64,000 nucleotides of DNA, from contig NZ_CAJRAU010000004.1 in NCBI RefSeq assembly GCF_907165045.1, positions 310,001 through 374,000 on the forward strand. The letters run 5' to 3'. Position 1 is the stretch's first letter. Each line of letters begins with the position of its first letter. The DNA comes from Dyadobacter linearis (GTDB lineage Bacteria; Bacteroidota; Bacteroidia; Cytophagales; Spirosomataceae). The notes beneath the pieces are model-generated. The model made no database searches and had not been told where the DNA came from. It saw nothing but the letters and a program-made list of their open reading frames with translations. A program made the position numbers and the translations under genes. Below are positions 53,930-63,177 of the stretch, in pieces.

Positions 53930-54583
53930 TTACCATCTGTCATCGTCGTCGCGGTTACCAAACTGTCTTTTGCTGCCGCCGCCGCCTTTCTTGTTGAATT
54001 CATTTCCTCTGCCATATCGGCTGTCCGTCTTGGATTTGTTACCCTGACCCTGACCGCCGCGATCCCCAAAAGGTCTGTCATTTCCACCTCCTGGTTTACG
54101 ATCCTGGCTGCGGTATCTGTCACCGCCTGCGCCGGAGTTACCCCCTCCGAAGCCACCTCCGCCAAAACCGCTTCCACCTCCACCAATTCCACTTCCCGAG
54201 CTGCTTCTGGCAGGACCTCCTGTTGTATCAGCGCTTCTGTTTTCAGTATCGTTGGGCCGCGGGCGATTGAAGCCTTCTCTTCCCGAGTCTGTGCGCTGAA
54301 AAGAGCCAGGTCCGCTTCCGCCGGGCGCGCCAGGTCTCTGCTCTCTTTTCTGCGATTCGTTCACAACCAATGGTCTGCCGTACATATCCGCACCATTTAG
54401 CGAGCTGATCGCCAGTCTTGCTTCGCTCTCATCGGGCATTTCTACAAACCCGAAACCTTTGCTTTGACGAGTAATTTTGTCAATTACAATTTTCGCGGAG
54501 CTCACAGTACCGTACTTCTCGAAAGCTTCACGCAGTTCGCTTTCCTTTAACTTAAAAGAAAGACTCCCAACAAAAATGTCCAT
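53930..54583 (-). CDS. RRM RNA-binding protein with Gly-rich tail
   Basis: A 217-residue protein. Residues 1-80 form an RNA recognition motif with RNP2 IFVGSL and RNP1 KGFGFVEM, both with their aromatic residues. The remaining sequence is disordered and rich in G, R, S, N and D, with GGGGSGFGGGGFGGG blocks like those of cold-induced RNA-binding proteins of cyanobacteria and plants. In Bacteroidota such proteins probably act as RNA chaperones or regulators in place of Hfq. It is a single-gene unit. Confidence 0.88.
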   Translation of the reverse strand: MDIFVGSLSFKLKESELREAFEKYGTVSSAKIVIDKITRQSKGFGFVEMPDESEARLAISSLNGADMYGRPLVVNESQKREQRPGAPGGSGPGSFQRTDSGREGFNRPRPNDTENRSADTTGGPARSSSGSGIGGGGSGFGGGGFGGGNSGAGGDRYRSQDRKPGGGNDRPFGDRGGQGQGNKSKTDSRYGRGNEFNKKGGGGSKRQFGNRDDDDRW

Positions 54584-54622
54584 GAAACGCCTGTTTATTA
54601 ATTTTTAGGTTATAAATATATT

Positions 54623-55456
54623 TTACTTAAGCTGGTAAGCGACTACGTTGTTTTTCATGAAAGTAGGCACGTACACAATTTTCTTAGCAGCATCGTATCC
54701 GATATCCGCCGAATTCGTCTTGTCTGCGGTGGTGTCCAAAAGCTTCTCTGTGGTGCCGTCGGATTTTACGTAATAAACAACTCCGGCCCAGCAGGAAACG
54801 AGATATTCACCTTTTTTAACTTCCTCAATACCATCTGTACTCTTGTCCATTCCCTCGGCTAAAACGGTCACTTCCTTGGAAGGACTGAGCTTTTTGAGAA
54901 TTCCGCTGTCCGCGATTAAAAGATCCGTGCCGACAGCCAGCAATCCGTTCGGTCCTGTCAGATTTTCAACGTAAGTCGATACCTGCCCACCTTTGATTAA
55001 ATGTACCTTTTTTGTTTGAGAATCAGATACGTAAATGCCGCCTTTTGAGTCAATTGTAATATCATTCAAAAATTTGGAGCCTTCAACAGGATGTTTTTTA
55101 AGGATTTTTCCGGTTTTAATATCGATCTCCACTACATCTGTAACATCTGCAACAAATAATTTCGATCCATAAATGCCCATTCCTTTCGGTGCGCTGAGGC
55201 CGGTTACCCAGTCTGCTGCGATAATTTTGCCGTCCAGCCCAACTTTCGCAATCCCGCCTTTTTCATCTTTTTCTCCCGCCTTACCGTCGATCAGCGCCAC
55301 ATACAGCAACTTATCCTGCTTACTGAAAAGGACAGATTCCGGTATTGGCAATGTAGCCTCCGAAGACCATATCTGAGTAAGCGAATGCTGCGCTTCTGAG
55401 GTAAATGACAGACAACCTGCCATCAGGGCGGTAAGTAAAATGTGTTTGGTTTTCAT
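54623..55456 (-). CDS. Secreted SMP-30/gluconolactonase-like beta-propeller
   Basis: A 277-residue secreted protein. The signal peptide (ILLTALMAGCLSFTSEAQ) precedes six-bladed propeller repeats of SMP-30/NHL type: GLSAPKGMGIYGSKLFVAD, KFLNDITIDSKGGIYVSDS and TGPNGLLAVGTDLLIADSG. These domains are lactonases or sugar-binding. I start at ATG 55456; the reading before it is unsupported. It lies between the RRM gene and the DUF1080 protein; a terminator separates it from the DUF1080 gene, so it is not necessarily in that operon. Confidence 0.8.
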   Translation of the reverse strand: MKTKHILLTALMAGCLSFTSEAQHSLTQIWSSEATLPIPESVLFSKQDKLLYVALIDGKAGEKDEKGGIAKVGLDGKIIAADWVTGLSAPKGMGIYGSKLFVADVTDVVEIDIKTGKILKKHPVEGSKFLNDITIDSKGGIYVSDSQTKKVHLIKGGQVSTYVENLTGPNGLLAVGTDLLIADSGILKKLSPSKEVTVLAEGMDKSTDGIEEVKKGEYLVSCWAGVVYYVKSDGTTEKLLDTTADKTNSADIGYDAAKKIVYVPTFMKNNVVAYQLK

Positions 55457-55520
55457 AAAGTTATTAAAGCAGGATATAGGTAATCGGTTGCACATTCTGA
55501 TCACTCTATCAAAGCTAAAT

Positions 55521-55555
55521 AAAAATGCCCATACTGATTAGTCTGGGCATTTTTT
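55521..55555 (-). terminator. Terminator after the HEAT/DUF1080 gene
   Basis: AAAAATGCCCA pairs with TGGGCATTTTT around a 12-base loop; on the minus strand the T run follows the stem, shortly after the DUF1080 stop codon. Confidence 0.9.
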
Positions 55556-55593
55556 AAATTTTCTTTAAAAACTAAAATCGCGTATTTCGGTTC

Positions 55594-58500
55594 CTATTTG
55601 CGTTTCTTACCTTTTTTCTTTTCAGAAACAACTGGCTCGGTTTTCACTTTTGTCAGGTCGTTGATCCGGATATTCCTGAATTTCAGTTCCGAACCGTGAC
55701 CAAGGAAACCCAAATGCCCCGAAGTTCTGGCTAAGCCCGGATGTTCGCGGTGATCTGGTGTTCCGTTCTTGCTCGCTTCTGCCAGATCTCCGTCCAGGAT
55801 CACAGTTCCATTCAAAGTAACCTTGATCTTCGAGCCCTGCACGCGTACTTCCTGGTAATTCCATTCACCCATTGGTTTCAGGAACCCTCTTTCTGCGGGA
55901 ATAATACCATAAGCTGATCCGTGATACTGGTATTCTTTCAAGTCTTTGTAAATATCCGCATCGTTGTCGAGGATCTGTATCTCGGTACCTTCGTATGCTG
56001 CGTCCCCCTTCATTGGCGTCCTGATTCCGAGACCATTATTCGCGCCGGGCGTCAATTGGAATTCAAAACGAAAGTCAAAATCACTGTATTCGTCTTTGGT
56101 GTAGAGATTTCCTGTGCCACCTTTTTTCGGGTCAACAACCAGCTCGCCGCCGTCGATGAAATAGTCGGTTTTATTACCAACCCATTCAAATAGGTTAGTG
56201 CCGTCGAAAAGCACTTTGAAACCTTCTTTTTTCTCTTGTTCAGGAAGCGCAAATTCCTGGCGCGGCAATTCCCGCACGTAGATATCGCGGTAGTTGATCT
56301 GGTTCCCGTGTGCCTGTAATTCAAGCTGCTCGGAAGCGAATATCGGCAGGTTTTTGTCCCAGTAATTTTCCAGAACAACATTATCAACCACATTCTCTCC
56401 ATTCAAGTCCACCGAAACGCGGTCGCCGATCATGGTAATATGGAACGTATTCCATTCGCCAATCGCATTATCAGCCAGCTTGGAAGGCTTGCTTGGGTTT
56501 TTCTGGTTATTGTACAAACCACCTGAACCTACCTGCGCGCCTACATCCACCCGCGAAGTATCCCAGATCTGTACCTGCGGCGTTCCTCTCAGGTATATCC
56601 CCGCGTCGCCGTCTTTCTGGATCTTCCAATCTACGTACATTTCAAAGTCGCCGTAAGATTTAACGGTAGCCAAATTGTCGCCGTGGCCTGAGAATACCAG
56701 CTCTCCGTCCTTCGCATACCAGTCTTTTTTCATCGCTTCGTCTGCTTTCGCCTGTTTCAATTTCAATGAATCAGCGCTAATTTTGCTGCGCGCGATCGGA
56801 TTTTCTACCAGGCCTTTCCAGCCTGTCAAATCTTTTCCATTGAATAGGGAAACAAATCCTTCGCCAGCCGGCATATCGGCCAAATGGCGGGTAATGGCCT
56901 GCTGCTGGTATTCGCTGTCTTTGCCTTTCAATAAAGAAGAAGCTTTCGTAAGCAGTTCACGCACTTCGGTACCGTAGAAATTTTTGTTAGCCAATGCGAT
57001 CGTCACAACGGTTTGCGCGGCAGCCAGCTGGGTTGCGGGCTGATCCAGGTATTTACCCGCAAACAGCATCGCATTGAAAGTCCTGAATTTCGCCAGTTCT
57101 TTCAATATCATTTCTTTTTGCGCATCAGTTTTCGCCAGTCCCATTGCTTCACGCAGCATGATCACTTTCAATGCTGGCGTTTTTGAAGATTTTCCGGCAA
57201 CCGAAACGTAACCGGACAATGCCTCGTCAAATTCTCCTGCTTCCGTCGTCTTTTTCGCAATCGCCAAAAGCTCCTTCGCGGCGCTGGCATCATTCCAGGA
57301 AGATAGCGAGCTGATCGCCGTTTTTTTGGTAGCAGCGTCTCCTTTTTCATAAGAAGAAACCACAGAGCTTAATGCTTTTTTACCGCCGATCGTGGCAAGT
57401 ATCGGAAGATAATTGCTTTGCTTTTCAGCCGAAGCCGCCTGCATTTGTTTCAATATCAGGTCAGTCTGTGCATTCGTTTCGCCTGAACTTTTCACCACCG
57501 CACTGATCGCATTTTGTACAGCGGCAATATCTTCCGGCGCGGTTTGCGAGTTAAGTAATGTAAATAGTTGCGGCAGGTCGTTGGCAGTAGCAAGTGATTT
57601 AAGCGAGCTAAATGCAGCTTTACGCACGGCCGGATCCGTACTTTTAAGCTGGGAAGAAACTACCGGGAGCTTATTACTCGCCGCGCGCGTAGCCAGCACA
57701 TCGATCAATGCAGCCTTCGCAGGAGCGGGCAAAGTAGGTATTGCTTTCGCGATCTGGTCGGTCAATGCAGCTCCTTTAATGGTCAGGAGGCTGTTTTTTA
57801 CTGTTTCAATTTCTTCCAGACTAGCTGTCTTCGTCACATTGATCAGGCTGGCAATGCTGCTTTCCTGGCCGATTTTACCCGCAGCCCATATTGCCGCTTT
57901 CTTAACCTGCGTATCTTTTGCTGTCAGCGATTTCAATATCGCGGGAAGTGCGTCCTGCGAACCGGCGTGACCGAGCATCGTAATGATCTCTGCCTGAACC
58001 TCAGGCGTCGCTTTTTTCATTGCAGCCAGCCACGGAGCTGTTCCATTCGCCATCAGGTATTTCTGGCCAAGCTTCAATGCCGCAGCGCGGTATTGTGGAT
58101 TGGTGCTTTGCAACGCACTTACCAGCGCAGGAACGGATTCTCTTTTCTTAATATCCGAATAGATTTTCAGCGCAGCCGATTTCGTCGCTACCTGTTTCGG
58201 GTCGGGCGTATTCTTTACGATTTCCCATGCAGCTTTCTCAGCCTGTGCAGCATTTCCTGTTTGGGCAAGATTGGCGAGGTATTTCAGGTAAACCGCGGTT
58301 GCATCACTGAGATCATAACCGTACAATGTTTTTTGCGCAGCCAGCATTAATATCTGTTCCGAAGAAGGCGCTGCGATTTCTGATAATGCATACAAACTGA
58401 CCTTGCGTAAAAGCAGGTCTTCACTCGTCGCCGTTTTCTCGATCTGCGGCGCAGCTTCTTTGTATTTACTATCACCAAGTGCCTCAATAATTGCGATTTG

Positions 58501-59031
58501 CGCAGCGCCTTTTGCATTGCCCAAAGCTTGGAACAAGGCAGCACCAGCCGCATCCGATCCATTTCTTGCTAACGCCCTGGCAGCCGGTCCGGATAAACGT
58601 TCGTCGCTCAGGTAGGTTTTCAGGGCATTAATGGATTCATCTTTTCCGACAGTCTGCAACTGGTATATCAGGAAATTCTTGCTGTCAGGATCAGTGACTT
58701 TTCCCAAAGCCTCGCTGTAAGCTTCGGAAGCTGCAACTCTTGCAGTTTCCTTGCCCGCTTGTGATGCATAATAGGTAAACCCGCCAAGCGCATATTGGAT
58801 TTTGGTATTGTCACCTTTTCCAAGTGGCGTAAGCATGGTGGCGATCTGAACGAGCGCGGGTTTGCCCAGCTGTTCCAGTTCGGCCATATTCTTTTTCAGC
58901 CCGGCTTCGTTCTGGGCAGGCAGTTTGGAGAACAAACCTTCGATCTTGGTAGTAAGCGAAGCGTCTGATTGTGCGAAAACCGGCGAAATGAGCAGGTACG
59001 CAGCTATAATGGGGTAAAATATTTTTTTCAT
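55594..59031 (-). CDS. Secreted HEAT-repeat protein with two DUF1080 domains
   Basis: An 1145-residue protein with a signal peptide (FYPIIAAYLLISPVFAQS). Residues about 40-690 are HEAT-like repeats with alternating ALxxA helices (AAPQIEKTATSEDLLLRK, LALAQTGNAAQAEKAAW). Residues about 720-930 and 935-1130 are two DUF1080 (3-keto-glycoside hydrolase-like) domains: FVSLFNGKDLTGWKG and FKVLFDGTNLFEWVG, each followed by a jelly-roll (KSYGDFEMYVDWKI, SDFDFRFEFQL). The C-terminus is basic (EKKKGKKRK). The HEAT part may bind the polymer or protein partner. It is downstream of a Tat-exported oxidoreductase, 36 bases apart, probably one operon. Confidence 0.87.
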   Translation of the reverse strand: MKKIFYPIIAAYLLISPVFAQSDASLTTKIEGLFSKLPAQNEAGLKKNMAELEQLGKPALVQIATMLTPLGKGDNTKIQYALGGFTYYASQAGKETARVAASEAYSEALGKVTDPDSKNFLIYQLQTVGKDESINALKTYLSDERLSGPAARALARNGSDAAGAALFQALGNAKGAAQIAIIEALGDSKYKEAAPQIEKTATSEDLLLRKVSLYALSEIAAPSSEQILMLAAQKTLYGYDLSDATAVYLKYLANLAQTGNAAQAEKAAWEIVKNTPDPKQVATKSAALKIYSDIKKRESVPALVSALQSTNPQYRAAALKLGQKYLMANGTAPWLAAMKKATPEVQAEIITMLGHAGSQDALPAILKSLTAKDTQVKKAAIWAAGKIGQESSIASLINVTKTASLEEIETVKNSLLTIKGAALTDQIAKAIPTLPAPAKAALIDVLATRAASNKLPVVSSQLKSTDPAVRKAAFSSLKSLATANDLPQLFTLLNSQTAPEDIAAVQNAISAVVKSSGETNAQTDLILKQMQAASAEKQSNYLPILATIGGKKALSSVVSSYEKGDAATKKTAISSLSSWNDASAAKELLAIAKKTTEAGEFDEALSGYVSVAGKSSKTPALKVIMLREAMGLAKTDAQKEMILKELAKFRTFNAMLFAGKYLDQPATQLAAAQTVVTIALANKNFYGTEVRELLTKASSLLKGKDSEYQQQAITRHLADMPAGEGFVSLFNGKDLTGWKGLVENPIARSKISADSLKLKQAKADEAMKKDWYAKDGELVFSGHGDNLATVKSYGDFEMYVDWKIQKDGDAGIYLRGTPQVQIWDTSRVDVGAQVGSGGLYNNQKNPSKPSKLADNAIGEWNTFHITMIGDRVSVDLNGENVVDNVVLENYWDKNLPIFASEQLELQAHGNQINYRDIYVRELPRQEFALPEQEKKEGFKVLFDGTNLFEWVGNKTDYFIDGGELVVDPKKGGTGNLYTKDEYSDFDFRFEFQLTPGANNGLGIRTPMKGDAAYEGTEIQILDNDADIYKDLKEYQYHGSAYGIIPAERGFLKPMGEWNYQEVRVQGSKIKVTLNGTVILDGDLAEASKNGTPDHREHPGLARTSGHLGFLGHGSELKFRNIRINDLTKVKTEPVVSEKKKGKKRK

Positions 59032-59067
59032 TAAGTGGTTTCAGGATTTCGGTAAAACGCTGTTTTG

Positions 59068-60342
59068 TCAGATAGTCCAGGGACCGCGCATAGGCTGGTT
59101 GATCAGGCGGTTAGCGCCTTCGTCGTCTACAAACTCCTGTTTTTCGGGGTCGAATTTCAGGGAGCGGCCCAGTCTTAAAGCAGCCAGTCCCATGTTCACG
59201 ATCGTGCAGGAACGGTGGCCGTTTTCTTCGTTCAGCGCAAACTTTTTCCGGTTTTTAACAGCATCTACAAAATCCGTCACCTGTGGCTCGGGATCAGGGA
59301 AAGCGGCCAGTTTCTTCTCCAGATCAGGAATATCAGATTTGAAATTCGGGTACAACTTTCCTTTCGGGCCTTCGATATAGGCTACTTTTTCATCTTTCGC
59401 TTCTCCGTCCAAAACGATCTGGCAACCGTCTGCATAGGTATAAGTAATGCGTCTCCACGTGCCCACCGCCTCGGTATGCTGCTGCGGGGCGTCCACTTCC
59501 ACACTCACCGGACTGGTATCGTCTTTTCCCAAAAAATACTGAACCGGATCCAGGTAATGCTGACCCATATCGCCCAATCCTCCTCCATCATAATCCCAGT
59601 AGCCGCGGAAAGTCTGGTGCACGCGATGCTCGCTATACGGTTTGTACGGCGCAGGGCCGAGCCACATTTCATAGTCCAGGTCGGCTGGTACCGGCTGGGG
59701 CGCATTGTTTGTTTTTCCTACCCAATAAAATTTCCAGTCGAAACCGGTATGCTTGCTAACGGTCACTTTCAACGGCCAGCCCAGTAATCCGCTCTGAACG
59801 AGCTTTTTAATAGGCTTAACCGGCGTTCTCATGCCGTAAAAGTTATCTTCAAATCGAAACCAGGTATTTAATCTAAAAACCCTTCCATGTTGCTGCACTG
59901 CTTCGATAAGGCGTTTTCCTTCGCCGATCGTACGCGTCATCGGCTTTTCACACCACACATCTTTTCCGGCGCGGGCTGCATCGGCGGCGATGATCCCATG
60001 CCAATGCGGCGGCGTAGCTACGTGCACAATGTCAACTTCGGGAAGCTGGATCAGCTCGCGGTAATCCGAAAACGTCTTCACGCCTTTATCGACCATATTC
60101 ACGGCTGTCGTAAGATGCTTTTTATCCACATCGCAAAGCGCAACTACTTTGGTTCCGGCATAGGGAATGTGACCGCGGCCCATGGAGCCGGTGCCTACGA
60201 TCGCCTTGGTGAGCTGGTCGCTCGGGGCGAGAAAGCCTTTGCCTAGCACGTGGCGGGGAACGATCGAAAACGCTGCCACCGTGGCAATAGAGCCTTTGAT
60301 AAAGTTCCTTCTGGATGCAGAAGTACTTTTCTGTTCTTTCAT
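59068..60342 (-). CDS. Tat-exported Gfo/Idh/MocA oxidoreductase
   Basis: A 424-residue oxidoreductase with a twin-arginine signal: SRRNFIKGS, Arg at residues 11 and 12, followed by a hydrophobic IATVAAFSIV. The mature enzyme shows AIVGTGSMGRGH (Rossmann), VWCEKPMTRTIGEGK (EKP motif) and GGGLGDMGQHYLDPVQYFL, which fits the catalytic region. Such Tat-exported enzymes carry NAD(H) folded in the cytoplasm and oxidise sugars outside. The partner is the DUF1080 protein directly downstream, so it may make 3-keto-glycosides that DUF1080 domains cleave. The cytoplasmic relative at 12.3 kb lacks a signal. Confidence 0.9.
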   Translation of the reverse strand: MKEQKSTSASRRNFIKGSIATVAAFSIVPRHVLGKGFLAPSDQLTKAIVGTGSMGRGHIPYAGTKVVALCDVDKKHLTTAVNMVDKGVKTFSDYRELIQLPEVDIVHVATPPHWHGIIAADAARAGKDVWCEKPMTRTIGEGKRLIEAVQQHGRVFRLNTWFRFEDNFYGMRTPVKPIKKLVQSGLLGWPLKVTVSKHTGFDWKFYWVGKTNNAPQPVPADLDYEMWLGPAPYKPYSEHRVHQTFRGYWDYDGGGLGDMGQHYLDPVQYFLGKDDTSPVSVEVDAPQQHTEAVGTWRRITYTYADGCQIVLDGEAKDEKVAYIEGPKGKLYPNFKSDIPDLEKKLAAFPDPEPQVTDFVDAVKNRKKFALNEENGHRSCTIVNMGLAALRLGRSLKFDPEKQEFVDDEGANRLINQPMRGPWTI

Positions 60343-60471
60343 TGATTAAGATGATTTAGGAATATAAATGTAATAGCCTTCAATTTAGGTCAATATTCAT
60401 AACAGACCAAAACTGCTTCGCGCTTTATGGGAATACCACCAGTATTTAACGGAATCTGAAAAGATCGGTGT

Positions 60472-62031
60472 TTACAACGGAATATTTCCGTGCTTTTTCC
60501 GGGGCAGTACCGCCACTTTGTTTTCGAGCATTTCAAAGGCTGCGATCAGTTTTTGACGGGTTTGTTCGGGGTAAATTACTTCGTCAATATAGCCCCTATT
60601 GGCAGCCAGATAGGGATTTGCGAATTTCTCGGTGTATTCAGCGATCTTTTCCTGCAACTTTTCCTGCGGGTTTTCGGCCTGGGCAATATCACGTTTGAAT
60701 ATGATCTCTGCCGCGCCGCTTGCTCCCATTACCGCAATCTCCGCACTCGGCCAGGCATAGTTCATGTCCGCGCCGATGTGCTTGGAATTCATCACATCAT
60801 ACGCGCCGCCGTACGCTTTTCGGGTGATCACTGTAATGCGCGGAACCGTCGCCTCGCAGAATGCATAAAGCAGTTTTGCGCCATTTGTAATGATCGCGTT
60901 CCATTCCTGATCAGTGCCGGGCAGGAAACCGGGTACATCTTCAAGAACGAGTAAGGGGATATTGAAACTGTCACAAAAACGCACAAACCGCGCCGCTTTC
61001 TGACTCGCGTGAATATCGAGCACGCCCGCAAGTACAGCCGGCTGGTTCGCCACAATACCAATGCTTCTGCCCGCCAGTCTTGCAAAACCCACTACAATAT
61101 TCTCCGCAAAATGCGTGTGCACTTCATGGAAACTGCCTTCGTCCGTTAGTTCCGTGATGACCTCACGCATTTCATAAGGCTGGTTGGAGCTCGGAGGGAT
61201 AATGGTATTCAATGCAGGCCGCAACTCGTTAGTCGGAGTGTAGGGTACTCTCGGCGCCTCGTCTTCGCAGTTCTGAGGAATATAGCTGAGTAATTTTTTG
61301 ATCGAAAGAAGGCATTCCACTTCATTCGGCGCCACAAAATGCGTTACCCCGGATTTGGATGCGTGCGTCATCGCGCCACCTAGTTCCTCGGAAGTTACTT
61401 CTTCGTGCGTGACAGTTTTGACTACATTCGGCCCGGTTACAAACATGTAACTGGTATTTTCCACCATCAAAATAAAATCGGTAATCGCGGGAGAATATAC
61501 CGCCCCGCCGGCGCAAGGTCCCATTACAGCCGAGATTTGCGGTATAACCCCGGAAGCAAGCGTGTTTTTATAAAAAATATCAGCATAACCTGCCAGTGAA
61601 AGTACGCCTTCCTGAATACGCGCCCCGCCCGAATCGTTCAATCCAATAATAGGAGCGCCGTTTTTCATTGCGAGATCCATCAATTTGCAGATCTTCTCGG
61701 CGTGTGTTTCAGAAAGTGAGCCGCCGAAAACGGTAAAATCCTGGGCGAAAACGTAAATCAGCCTATTATTGACTTTTCCGTAACCTGTCACCACACCATC
61801 GCCGAGGTAATGCTCTTTGTCCAGCCCGAAATCACTGCTGCGGTGCGTAACAAACCGCCCTATCTCTTCAAAAGTACCTTCATCAATTAATACTGAGATC
61901 CGCTCGCGCGCCGTAAGTTTTCCCTTCTTATGCTGCGCCTCAATCCTTTTTTCACCGCCTCCGAGTTCAGCTTCAGCATTTTTTTGATCTAAAAATTCTT
62001 TTTTGGAGATGGAAGCGGATTCGGATTTCAT
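60472..62031 (-). CDS. Acyl-CoA carboxylase, beta (carboxyltransferase) subunit
   Basis: A 519-residue carboxyltransferase of the propionyl-CoA carboxylase/methylmalonyl-CoA decarboxylase type. [16 protein letters not shown] opens the family, GVITGYG-like segments follow, [19 protein letters not shown] carries the acyl-CoA oxyanion hole and [19 protein letters not shown] the second carboxybiotin site. The ATG is at 62031. The biotin-carrying partner is about 23 kb away, and the biotin carboxylase is outside the window. It may be used for propionate or for anaplerosis. Confidence 0.93.
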   Translation of the reverse strand: MKSESASISKKEFLDQKNAEAELGGGEKRIEAQHKKGKLTARERISVLIDEGTFEEIGRFVTHRSSDFGLDKEHYLGDGVVTGYGKVNNRLIYVFAQDFTVFGGSLSETHAEKICKLMDLAMKNGAPIIGLNDSGGARIQEGVLSLAGYADIFYKNTLASGVIPQISAVMGPCAGGAVYSPAITDFILMVENTSYMFVTGPNVVKTVTHEEVTSEELGGAMTHASKSGVTHFVAPNEVECLLSIKKLLSYIPQNCEDEAPRVPYTPTNELRPALNTIIPPSSNQPYEMREVITELTDEGSFHEVHTHFAENIVVGFARLAGRSIGIVANQPAVLAGVLDIHASQKAARFVRFCDSFNIPLLVLEDVPGFLPGTDQEWNAIITNGAKLLYAFCEATVPRITVITRKAYGGAYDVMNSKHIGADMNYAWPSAEIAVMGASGAAEIIFKRDIAQAENPQEKLQEKIAEYTEKFANPYLAANRGYIDEVIYPEQTRQKLIAAFEMLENKVAVLPRKKHGNIPL

Positions 62032-62058
62032 GTAATACAGGCGATATGGTTACATTTG
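62026..62058 (+). promoter_or_regulatory. Candidate promoter of porQ
   Basis: TACATTTG at 62051-62058 is a full -7 match; TTTC at 62026-62029 is 21 bases upstream. The leader is about 50 bases. Confidence 0.5.
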
Positions 62059-62115
62059 TTTTCAACGGATTATAAATATAGCGGCATTTTACTGATTCGG
62101 GAAATATCGATACTT

Positions 62116-63177
62116 ATGAGGATGCTCGGGCGGCGGGCTTACCTGTTGGCATTCCTACTGGCTTTGCTGACCAATGCAGCATTTGCCCAGCCGGCAGGCG
62201 GAAAAAGCAAGCTCGACTTTCTCGTTTTACCAACGCAGGCGAAAAGCACAGCGCTTGGAACCCACCATTTGACAGCTTCTGGAAACGATCCGGCACTGTT
62301 TCTTCAAAATCCTTCTTTGCTGGACTCCACTAAAACCGATAATGCCTCGGTAAATCTGATGCCTTACCTGGCCGATACCAAATTTCTGAACCTTGCCTAT
62401 GCAGGAAAAGCGGGGAGGCAGCCGGCCGTCTGGGCAGTCGGGCTGCAATATCTCAATTACGGTACCATGCAGGAAACCGACGATATAGGGAATGTGATCG
62501 GCGAATTTCGGGCGGCGGATTACGGGTTATCTGCCGGATACGGGCATTCCTTAGGCGCATTTACTGTCGGAGGAAGTATAAAGTTTGTAGGCGCTTCGGT
62601 GGAAACTTACCAGACTTACGGACTTGCATTCGATTGGGGAGCAATTTTCAAACATCCGAGGGAGGACTTTTCGGTTGGGTTTGTGGTAAAAAATATGGGG
62701 TTTTTGAAACAGAATTTTAATGGTGCTACTACTCCCGTTTTGCCACTGGATATTCGCGCCGGAATTACTTTCAAGCCTGAGTATATGCCAGTTAGAGTGA
62801 CAGTTACTGCGCATCATCTCAACAGGTTCGATATGGTTTACAATGATCCCGCACTATTTTTTACCTATGATATCAACGGAAACCGGTTGCCCAGAAAGGT
62901 AGGAATTGCGGAAAAGCTGGGCCGGCATTTGTCGCTGGGAGCAGAGGGGCTGATCCATAAAAATTTCCGGCTGCTGCTGGGTTATGATCATTTACGGAGA
63001 CAGGAACTGCGGCTTTCCGATCGCGGTGCACTGGCCGGTTTTTCTTTCGGAATGTGGCTGAGAGTCAAGCGGTTTGAGGTGAGCTACGGCCGCGCGCAAT
63101 ATGTTCCCGGTTTCGGTAGCAGCTCACTTTCCATTGTGATGAATTTGAAAAAAGGTTTTGTCAAAGAACCTTACTGA
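62116..63177 (+). CDS. porQ: Type IX secretion system protein PorQ
   Basis: A 353-residue outer-membrane barrel of the PorV/PorQ family. The signal peptide (AYLLAFLLALLTNAAFAQ) precedes the block KSTALGTHHLTASGNDPALFLQNPSLL, shown by TALGTHH and NDPALFLQNPS, which is the PorQ start. Repeated strands such as YGTMQETDDIGNVIGEFRAADYGLSAGYGHS, shown by GTMQETDDIG and LSAGYGHS, fit the barrel. PorQ works with PorU and PorZ to attach T9SS cargo. ATG 62116 is chosen. The rest of the T9SS is not in the window. Its stop overlaps the convergent ABC gene by seven bases. Confidence 0.88.
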   Translation: MRMLGRRAYLLAFLLALLTNAAFAQPAGGKSKLDFLVLPTQAKSTALGTHHLTASGNDPALFLQNPSLLDSTKTDNASVNLMPYLADTKFLNLAYAGKAGRQPAVWAVGLQYLNYGTMQETDDIGNVIGEFRAADYGLSAGYGHSLGAFTVGGSIKFVGASVETYQTYGLAFDWGAIFKHPREDFSVGFVVKNMGFLKQNFNGATTPVLPLDIRAGITFKPEYMPVRVTVTAHHLNRFDMVYNDPALFFTYDINGNRLPRKVGIAEKLGRHLSLGAEGLIHKNFRLLLGYDHLRRQELRLSDRGALAGFSFGMWLRVKRFEVSYGRAQYVPGFGSSSLSIVMNLKKGFVKEPY

